Assembly: GCA_943789455.1 (NCBI GenBank) | Contig: CALSUE010000001.1 | Span: 822,001-886,000 of the forward strand | Source of the DNA: an uncultured Flavobacteriaceae bacterium | Lineage (GTDB): Bacteria > Bacteroidota > Bacteroidia > Flavobacteriales > Flavobacteriaceae | DNA: 64,000 nt | Direction: 5' to 3' | Program-made: the position numbers and the translations under genes | Shown: positions 57,447-64,000 of the stretch, in pieces | How the letters are laid out: the number at the start of each line of letters is the position of its first letter | How positions within the stretch are numbered: position 1 is the first letter of the stretch | The notes under the pieces: generated by a model | What the model was told of the DNA's origin: nothing | Database searches by the model: none | Seen by the model: the letters and a program-made list of their open reading frames with translations, nothing else

Positions 57447-57766
57447 TATTCCGTCTCTGGAGTTCTATGATATACTTTATCATCTAACCATTCCTCTACA
57501 GCAATAGCTGTAGGCTTTGGTAATTTTTCATAAAACTTAGAAACTTCAATTTGTTCTTTATTTTCGAAAACCTCTTCTAAACTATCATTGAAAGTAGCAA
57601 ACTCTTCTAGTTTTTCAACTAATTCTGTTTTTAAATCAGTATTGATTTGAACTGCTCTTTTTGAGATAATTGAGATAGCCTCATAGATATTCTCTGTTTT
57701 TGATTCTATAACATTTTTGTCATAGGTAACCGTAGTTACAGGAGCTTTTGTTTCTTTATAATTCAT
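57446..57766 (-). CDS. rpoZ: RNA polymerase omega subunit, Bacteroidota type
   Basis: 106 aa. The core IYEAISIISKRAVQINTDLKTEL, then LEEFATFNDSLEEVFENKEQ, corresponds to the omega/RPB6 helices. The flanks (TKAPVTTVTYDKNV at the start, KLPKPTAIAVEEWLDDKVYH at the end) are those of Bacteroidota RpoZ-like proteins, which differ from E. coli omega. It helps assemble and stabilise the beta' subunit. Between bamD (2-nt gap) and coaBC (1-nt overlap), it belongs to one conserved operon. Confidence 0.9.
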   Translation of the reverse strand: MNYKETKAPVTTVTYDKNVIESKTENIYEAISIISKRAVQINTDLKTELVEKLEEFATFNDSLEEVFENKEQIEVSKFYEKLPKPTAIAVEEWLDDKVYHRTPETE

Positions 57767-57768
57767 AA

Positions 57769-58590
57769 TTAACTCTTTACTAACTGTTTTTGTTCGTTTT
57801 TTATCTCTGACAATAACTTATCTGAATCATTTAAAAATTTAGATTCAGGGAAGTTTCTAACTAATTTATCATAGGCTGCAATTGCATCCTTAATTCTGTT
57901 TAATTTTTTTCTTTCTGTACTAACAATAACTAAGTCATGATAAGCTTTAAATCTAAAGTATAAAGCTTCCTCTTTTAATTTAGTTCCTAAAAAATCGTTT
58001 ATTAAATTATCAAAAGCAACGATTGCAGAATTATAATTTCTAAAATCTGTTTGAGCTGTTTTGTAGTATGTTTTTCCTATTTCAAAAGCTTTCTTCTCTA
58101 ACTTAAATTTAAGCTCTTTATAATGAATGTTTGCTTCAGCTAATCTTTCAGAATCTGGGTATTCATCAATAAACATTTGATAAGCTACTAATGCCTTGTT
58201 GGTGTCTGATTGATCTAAGCTATACAAAGGTGAGGCTAGCTTATAGCTATATGCTGACAAAAAAGCTGCTTCTTCTTTTTTGGAACTGTTGGGATGATTT
58301 TTAGTAAATCTATCAAAATAGTATGCAGCGGTTTGATAATTTTTTTCATTAAAATTTGACTGTGCAACCATGAATTGAATTCGTTCCATTTGAGGTTTTC
58401 CTCTGTAAGAAGGTATCACAAGTTCAAATAGTCTTAGGGCTTTACTGAACTCTTTAGCCTCATATTTTTTTACAGCTAATTTATACCTTTCTAACATGGT
58501 ACCTTTTCCTGCAATACGCTGGTACTCTCCACAAGAATTAAAAAGTAGAGATAAAGAAAAAATTAGTGCTAAAATTTTGATTTTTCGCAT
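57769..58590 (-). CDS. bamD: Outer membrane assembly lipoprotein BamD
   Basis: 273 aa. Lipoprotein signal (KILALIFSLSLLFNSCGEYQ), then about five TPR units: YKLAVKKYEAKEFSKALRLF, QTAAYYFDRFTKNHPNSS, ALVAYQMFIDEYPDSERLAE, NSAIVAFDNLINDFLGTK, AIAAYDKLVRNFPESKF. BamD couples BamA to outer-membrane protein folding. It is the first gene of the bamD-rpoZ-coaBC-porD unit. A near-consensus promoter (58595-58625) ends only 4 nt from the ATG, hinting at a leaderless message. Confidence 0.93.
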   Translation of the reverse strand: MRKIKILALIFSLSLLFNSCGEYQRIAGKGTMLERYKLAVKKYEAKEFSKALRLFELVIPSYRGKPQMERIQFMVAQSNFNEKNYQTAAYYFDRFTKNHPNSSKKEEAAFLSAYSYKLASPLYSLDQSDTNKALVAYQMFIDEYPDSERLAEANIHYKELKFKLEKKAFEIGKTYYKTAQTDFRNYNSAIVAFDNLINDFLGTKLKEEALYFRFKAYHDLVIVSTERKKLNRIKDAIAAYDKLVRNFPESKFLNDSDKLLSEIKNEQKQLVKS

Positions 58591-58594
58591 TTGG

Positions 58595-58625
58595 CAAAAA
58601 TAAGGTTTTTAAATGGATTACTAAA
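58595..58625 (-). promoter_or_regulatory. Near-consensus promoter of the bamD operon
   Basis: Minus strand TTTA (58622-58625), 19-nt spacer, TATTTTTG (58595-58602); only one base deviates from the TTTG...TAnnTTTG consensus. The predicted start of transcription coincides with the bamD ATG. Confidence 0.6.
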
Positions 58626-58837
58626 ACGCTTTGTTTTTATTTATATTCTCAATTTATGAGAAATTTTTACTGAATTATAATTTGTACTATTTTTAATATT
58701 TGAAAAAAAATAACTAATTAAAATTATAAAAAAACACTGATAAAATTTGTAGTGGATAATGTTTATTACCCAAGTACAAGATTTGCAATTACGTATAAAA
58801 AGTTTTAATTGGTTGCTAATAAATTATTAAAGATTTG

Positions 58838-59353
58838 TTAATTTGAATCTGGCTCAGCTTGAGATCCAATAAGCCTTTTCACATCATTATCAAACAAATA
58901 CAAACCTCCTTTATCGTCTCCAATTAAATTAATTTTATCCAAGATATTTCTAGCTAATGCTTCTTCTTCAATTTGCTCAGAAACATACCATTGTAAAAAA
59001 TTATGAGTTGCATAATCTTTTTGCTTGAGGGTAATGTCTACCAAATCATTAATAGATTTAGAAACTTTTACTTCGTGCTCAAATAGATTTTCAAACATTT
59101 CTTTGAACGATCCAAATTCAGCTGGTGGAGCTTCCAGTAGAGATACTTTTGCATGCCCACCACGTTCATTGATAAATTTGACAAGTTTTAACATGTGTTC
59201 TCTTTCTTCGTCTGAGTGTGCATACATAAAAGTTGCTACACCTTCAAAACCTAAAGTTTCTGCCCAAGATGCCATAGCTAAATATACTTGAGATGATGCA
59301 GCTTCAACAGTAACTTGCTTATTTAAAGCATCTTCAATAATTTTTGATAACAT
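58838..59353 (-). CDS. ftnA: Ferritin (non-heme, FtnA type)
   Basis: 171 aa four-helix iron-storage subunit. Ferroxidase-site residues are in place: Glu17 in TVEAASSQVYLAMASW, Glu-x-x-His in DEEREHMLKLV, Glu94 in FEHEVKVSKSIND, and Gln plus Glu in FLQWYVSEQIEEEALA. It oxidises Fe(II) and stores it as a mineral in the 24-mer. Close to E. coli FtnA (165 aa). It starts 5 nt after dapA and is followed by 247 nt without a gene, so it ends its unit. Confidence 0.94.
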   Translation of the reverse strand: MLSKIIEDALNKQVTVEAASSQVYLAMASWAETLGFEGVATFMYAHSDEEREHMLKLVKFINERGGHAKVSLLEAPPAEFGSFKEMFENLFEHEVKVSKSINDLVDITLKQKDYATHNFLQWYVSEQIEEEALARNILDKINLIGDDKGGLYLFDNDVKRLIGSQAEPDSN

Positions 59354-59358
59354 AATTT

Positions 59359-60237
59359 CTATTCTAAATTCTTTACAAAATTAACAATTTCTTTTTGAAG
59401 TTCCTCTGAAGCTGTAACTAAAGGTAATCTTACTTCTAAATTTGCAAGTTTTAATGCTTTGAGTACCGCTTTAATTCCAGCAGGATTATTTTCTGAGAAT
59501 ATCAAATTAATGACGTCCATTAATTTATAATGAATATTATAGGCTTCTTTATTTTTTCCTTTTAACCCATGGTTAATTAAAGTTGAAAATTCTTTAGGAA
59601 AAGCCTGACCTATCACCGATATTACCCCTGAAGCACCAGCTAATACAACATTTAGTGCTAAATCATCATCTCCAGAAATAATTAAAAAATCTTTAGGTTT
59701 ATTTTTAATTAACTCTAAATATTGTTGAACATTGTTTCCTGCCTCCTTTACAGCAATAATATTAGAGAAATTATTAGCCAAACGGATTGTGGTTGACGGT
59801 TCCATATTTTTTGAAGTACGCCCGGGAACATTATACAAAATTATGGGTTTAGGACTTGCTTTAGCAATGGCTTCAAAATGTCTATAAAACCCTTCCTGTG
59901 TGGGTTTATTGTAGTATGGAGTAACAGATAGAATAGCATCAATATGAGATAAATCTTCAGATAAGATCTCTTCAATTACTGCGGCAGTATTATTCCCTCC
60001 TATACCTAAGACTAATGGAAGTCTTCCTTGATTTGTTGTGGCTATAACTTCAATAATTTTTCGTCTTTCTTTTTTTGAAATAGTAGCACTTTCTCCTGTA
60101 GTTCCGTTTATTACCAGGTAGTTAATACCATTTATAATATTAAATTCTACAAGTTTTGCCAAAGCCAAAAAATCAACTGACAAATCTTTTTTAAAAGGTG
60201 TTATAAGTGCAACGCCTGTTCCTATAAATTCTTGCAT
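59359..60237 (-). CDS. dapA: 4-hydroxy-tetrahydrodipicolinate synthase
   Basis: 292 aa class I aldolase of the lysine/diaminopimelate pathway, joining pyruvate and aspartate semialdehyde. Visible: GTGVALITPFKKDLSVD, INGTTGESATISKKERR, the active-site Tyr and Arg in LYNVPGRTSKNM, and the Schiff-base Lys in NIIAVKEAGNN (about residue 163). Size matches E. coli DapA (292). The partner dapD lies far away at 15259. The ferritin gene follows after 5 nt. Confidence 0.95.
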   Translation of the reverse strand: MQEFIGTGVALITPFKKDLSVDFLALAKLVEFNIINGINYLVINGTTGESATISKKERRKIIEVIATTNQGRLPLVLGIGGNNTAAVIEEILSEDLSHIDAILSVTPYYNKPTQEGFYRHFEAIAKASPKPIILYNVPGRTSKNMEPSTTIRLANNFSNIIAVKEAGNNVQQYLELIKNKPKDFLIISGDDDLALNVVLAGASGVISVIGQAFPKEFSTLINHGLKGKNKEAYNIHYKLMDVINLIFSENNPAGIKAVLKALKLANLEVRLPLVTASEELQKEIVNFVKNLE

Positions 60238-60350
60238 CTAAAGCAGTTTAATTTTGCGTAAAAATACACTATTAAGTAGATTTTTGAGGTTGATATTATG
60301 TAATAAGTCTAATTTTTACTAATTTTTAAACTTTGTTAAATTTTAAACGA

Positions 60351-60866
60351 CTAAAATTTGTGAAGTATTTTTAAATATTTTTTCATTTCTTCAAAAAACA
60401 AATCTACTTGATCTTCATCACAAGCAATATCTAAATTAAAAAAACCTGTATTAGCATCTGAAAAACCAACTTTAAAAGTAGCTTCAGAGGAGGCTTCTAC
60501 ATACTCCATAAAAATATTTTTTTTAGGATAATAACAAATTAACAAATCGAATGGTTCCTCTAAAAAACTCTGTAAACTAGAATCTAAAACATGACCTTTC
60601 CAATTGAAGTCTTTTTCAGAAAAGTGTTTGTATGACTTATCATGATCTTTAGAAAACTTTCTGTAACTATAAATTTTAGGGTTTCTAAGTTGTAATTTTT
60701 CAATTAAAATTTGAGAAAAATCATGTGATTTATAAAAATTATTAGAAGTAATGATACCTACAGTTTTAATTTTTTGATTAGAACTGTTAACAGAAGATGG
60801 TTTTGTCCCAGAGAACTGATTGATCTTCTTAGTTAAATAATGATTTTTTAATTTTGCTTTTAGCAT
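60351..60866 (-). CDS. Uncharacterised Bacteroidota protein (DUF6913-like)
   Basis: 171 aa, no signal peptide or membrane helix. The basic N-terminus (MLKAKLKNHYLTKKI) leads to a Rossmann-like half (TVGIITSNNFYKSHDFSQIL) and a C-terminal part FDLLICYYPKKNIFMEYVEA, then FFEEMKKYLKILHKF. The pattern resembles small flavobacterial proteins filed under DUF6913; I recall this only from memory. It has no assigned function. It is upstream of dapA with 113 nt between and divergent from the 5'-nucleotidase genes. Confidence 0.6.
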   Translation of the reverse strand: MLKAKLKNHYLTKKINQFSGTKPSSVNSSNQKIKTVGIITSNNFYKSHDFSQILIEKLQLRNPKIYSYRKFSKDHDKSYKHFSEKDFNWKGHVLDSSLQSFLEEPFDLLICYYPKKNIFMEYVEASSEATFKVGFSDANTGFFNLDIACDEDQVDLFFEEMKKYLKILHKF

Positions 60867-60930
60867 AGATTCAATGCGACAAAAAAACTATCTTGTCATC
60901 ACAAATATAATTAAAACGAATTGTGTTCTT

Positions 60931-61683
60931 ATGAAAAAAACTTTGTTTCTTTTTCTATTTATTGTATCAATAATTGGATGTAAAAACGGTTCTTATGAAG
61001 TTTCTGAAATTAATGCTAAAAAAATTACACTTAACCCTGAAATACAACAAGACAGCACCATTATAGGGGTATTCCTTCCTTATAAAGATAAAATGACTGA
61101 AGAGATTACAAAAATACTATCTTATGCCCCATATACTCTTGAGAGAACTGATGGAAATTTACAAAGTACACTTGGAAATTTAATTGCTGATTTATCTTAC
61201 AAGAAAGCTAATGAACTTTTTGAAAAAAAAACTGGTAAAAAAGTTGATTTTTCAATGTCTAATTATGGTGGAATAAGAGCTGCAATAACTAAAGGAAATG
61301 TTACGGTTTCAAATGCTTTTGAATTGATGCCTTTCGATAATACTCTTGTTGTTGTAGAACTCAATTATGAGAAAATTAAAGAATTATTTGCTTACTTTAT
61401 GTCAAAAAATATGGCACATCCTCTTTCAAGTCAAATTGAATTAAGAATAAAAAATAAATCTTACGAAATTCTTATTAATGGAAAAGCTATTGATAAAAAT
61501 AAAACCTACTATGTAGCTACCTCTAATTATTTACAAAAAGGGGGTGACGCCATGAACTTCTTCAAAGATCCTTTGAGTTTATATGATAGTAATTTTTTAA
61601 TTCGTGATGCAATTGTAGAGTATTTTAAAAGTAAAGACACCTTAATCTCTAATCTTGACAACCGCGTAATTATTAGCAATTAA
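60931..61683 (+). CDS. 5'-nucleotidase C-terminal domain lipoprotein
   Basis: 250 aa from the ATG at 60931, which gives a lipoprotein signal (KKTLFLFLFIVSIIGCKNG); the frame opens at 60874 but the extra 19 residues precede the signal. The body is the UshA-type substrate-binding domain: NLIADLSYKKANELFEKKTG, SNYGGIRAAITKGNVTVSNA and VATSNYLQKGGDAMNFF. On its own it lacks the metal catalytic site, which is in the next gene (13-nt gap). The two probably pair in the periplasm to hydrolyse nucleotides or related phosphates. Confidence 0.9.
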   Translation: MKKTLFLFLFIVSIIGCKNGSYEVSEINAKKITLNPEIQQDSTIIGVFLPYKDKMTEEITKILSYAPYTLERTDGNLQSTLGNLIADLSYKKANELFEKKTGKKVDFSMSNYGGIRAAITKGNVTVSNAFELMPFDNTLVVVELNYEKIKELFAYFMSKNMAHPLSSQIELRIKNKSYEILINGKAIDKNKTYYVATSNYLQKGGDAMNFFKDPLSLYDSNFLIRDAIVEYFKSKDTLISNLDNRVIISN

Positions 61684-61696
61684 AAATTCAATAAAA

Positions 61697-62605
61697 ATGA
61701 AAAGAAGAAAATTTATCAAACAAACCTCTGCTGGAGTTGCATATGCGGGTTTAAGCGGACTTACTTTTCAATCTTGCGAAACACATCAAAAACACATTAC
61801 CATTCTCCACACCAATGATACCCATAGTCAAATAGAACCTTTTGAAGCAAGTCACCACAAGTATGCTGGTAAAGGAGGGGTAGCCAGAAGAGCCGTAATG
61901 GTTGAAAAGGTTAGAAAAGAAAACCCAAATACCCTATTACTTGATGCTGGAGATATTTTTCAAGGAACCCCTTATTTTAATTATTTTGGTGGTGAAGTTG
62001 AGTTCAAACTCATGAGCTTATTAAAATATGATGCAGCTACATTGGGAAATCATGATTTTGATAATTCTATAGAAGGTTTTCATAAACAACTACCTAACGC
62101 CTCATTTGATTTTGTATGCGCAAATTATGATTTTAAAAATACAATCTTGGATGCCCTTGTAAAGCCTTATAAAATTTTTACCAAAGATGGAATTAAAATT
62201 GGTGTTTTTGGACTAGGTATAGAATTACTAAATCTAGTAAACCCGAATTTATACAAGGAAACAAAATATCTAGATCCAATCGAAATATCTAAAGATATTT
62301 CTAGAGATTTAAAAGAAAAAGAAGCTTGTGATCTGGTCATTTGTTTATCTCATTTAGGATATCATTATAAAAATTCTGATAAAATATCAGATTTAAAATT
62401 GGCCGCTGCCACAAAAGACATTGATTTAATTATTGGAGGCCATACCCATACTTTTTTAACTAAGCCGACCCTAGTTAAAAATTTAACTAATGAAAATGTA
62501 TTGGTAAATCAAGTAGGTGCCTATGGATTAAATTTAGGAAGAGTTGACTTTTATTTTAATGAACAAAATGAAAAACAAACGGCAGACAAAAATATAATCC
62601 TATAA
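61697..62605 (+). CDS. 5'-nucleotidase N-terminal metallophosphatase, Tat lipoprotein
   Basis: 302 aa. The N-terminus has a twin-arginine pattern (MKRRKFIKQTSAGVAYAGL) and a Cys in LTFQSCETH, so a Tat-exported lipoprotein is likely. The dinuclear metal sites are intact: ILHTNDTHSQIEPF, LDAGDIFQGTPYF, TLGNHDFDNS, CLSHLGYH and IIGGHTHTF. The family member UshA splits UMP/UDP-sugars and nucleotides; here its two domains are made as separate proteins in reverse order, an arrangement I recall from other Bacteroidota. It follows the C-domain gene by 13 nt. Confidence 0.92.
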   Translation: MKRRKFIKQTSAGVAYAGLSGLTFQSCETHQKHITILHTNDTHSQIEPFEASHHKYAGKGGVARRAVMVEKVRKENPNTLLLDAGDIFQGTPYFNYFGGEVEFKLMSLLKYDAATLGNHDFDNSIEGFHKQLPNASFDFVCANYDFKNTILDALVKPYKIFTKDGIKIGVFGLGIELLNLVNPNLYKETKYLDPIEISKDISRDLKEKEACDLVICLSHLGYHYKNSDKISDLKLAAATKDIDLIIGGHTHTFLTKPTLVKNLTNENVLVNQVGAYGLNLGRVDFYFNEQNEKQTADKNIIL

Positions 62606-62641
62606 CTAATTTGTTTCAAGAATTATTACCCTATAGAAAGA

Positions 62642-64000
<1,359 letters not shown>

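Noticed and set aside
58591..58837. Small RNA or gene in the AT-rich gap between ferritin and bamD
   Set aside because: Beyond the bamD promoter I see only low-complexity A/T sequence with no hairpin or frame worth calling.

Overview
This window comes from the chromosome of a low-GC member of the Bacteroidota, most probably a marine or environmental Flavobacteriaceae. The main evidence is the gene content: T9SS type A sorting domains, the PorD/DUF4835 component, DUF4199 and DUF5606 proteins, a Bacteroidota-type RpoZ, a short (951 aa) CarB and GH92/GH20 lipoproteins. Three promoters also match the Bacteroidota consensus TTTG-N19-TAnnTTTG exactly, and most genes lack Shine-Dalgarno sequences. 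I did not identify the genus. I saw no tRNA, rRNA, CRISPR array, prophage or transposase.

Layout. 1-4300: the end of a possible esterase, a short S1-domain protein, menD, a fructose-6-phosphate-aldolase-like transaldolase and an SDR. 4409-4502: the small SRP RNA with its own promoter. 4675-10775: a DUF4199 membrane protein and a glycan/lipid export group (GT2, phosphohexomutase, MsbA-like ABC exporter, GT4). 10777-16074: a tight minus-strand operon running dapD, GT2, LicC-like nucleotidyltransferase, CDP-glycerol-transferase-like protein, tsaC-type gene, cca. 16226-19611: ruvX, def, DUF5606, mazG, GT4. 19659-25015: lon, a GlmU-like protein, a DOMON/T9SS protein and an ankyrin protein. 25254-30916: an RND efflux operon. 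30994-37965: carB, rpmH, pyrG, yidC. 38078-46326: a divergent locus for asparagine-linked glycan catabolism (GH92, glycosylasparaginase and FucP/NagP-type MFS against GH20 and CutC). 46328-49996: a GT2 and two frameshifted genes. 50184-60866: fabI, recN, penicillin acylase family, porD, coaBC, rpoZ, bamD, ferritin, dapA and an uncharacterised protein. 60931-64000: a 5'-nucleotidase split over two genes, and ligA, which is cut by the window end.

Most of the window is ordinary core genome. The least ordinary parts are three. (1) The 8-kb N-glycan locus has a homologous C-terminal discoidin-like module on both divergently encoded glycosidases, with cutC in the operon. (2) The dapD-tsaC operon contains a polyol-phosphate/phosphocholine-type surface-decoration pair (TagB/F-like plus LicC-like) in a Gram-negative. 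(3) There is a cluster of apparent single-base frameshifts, one in the essential yidC, one in a small hypothetical gene and four in a T9SS cargo gene. These are either assembly errors or real lesions, and should be checked against reads before any biology is built on them. I did not find a convincing, wholly new system such as a defence island, RNA-guided system or mobile element.
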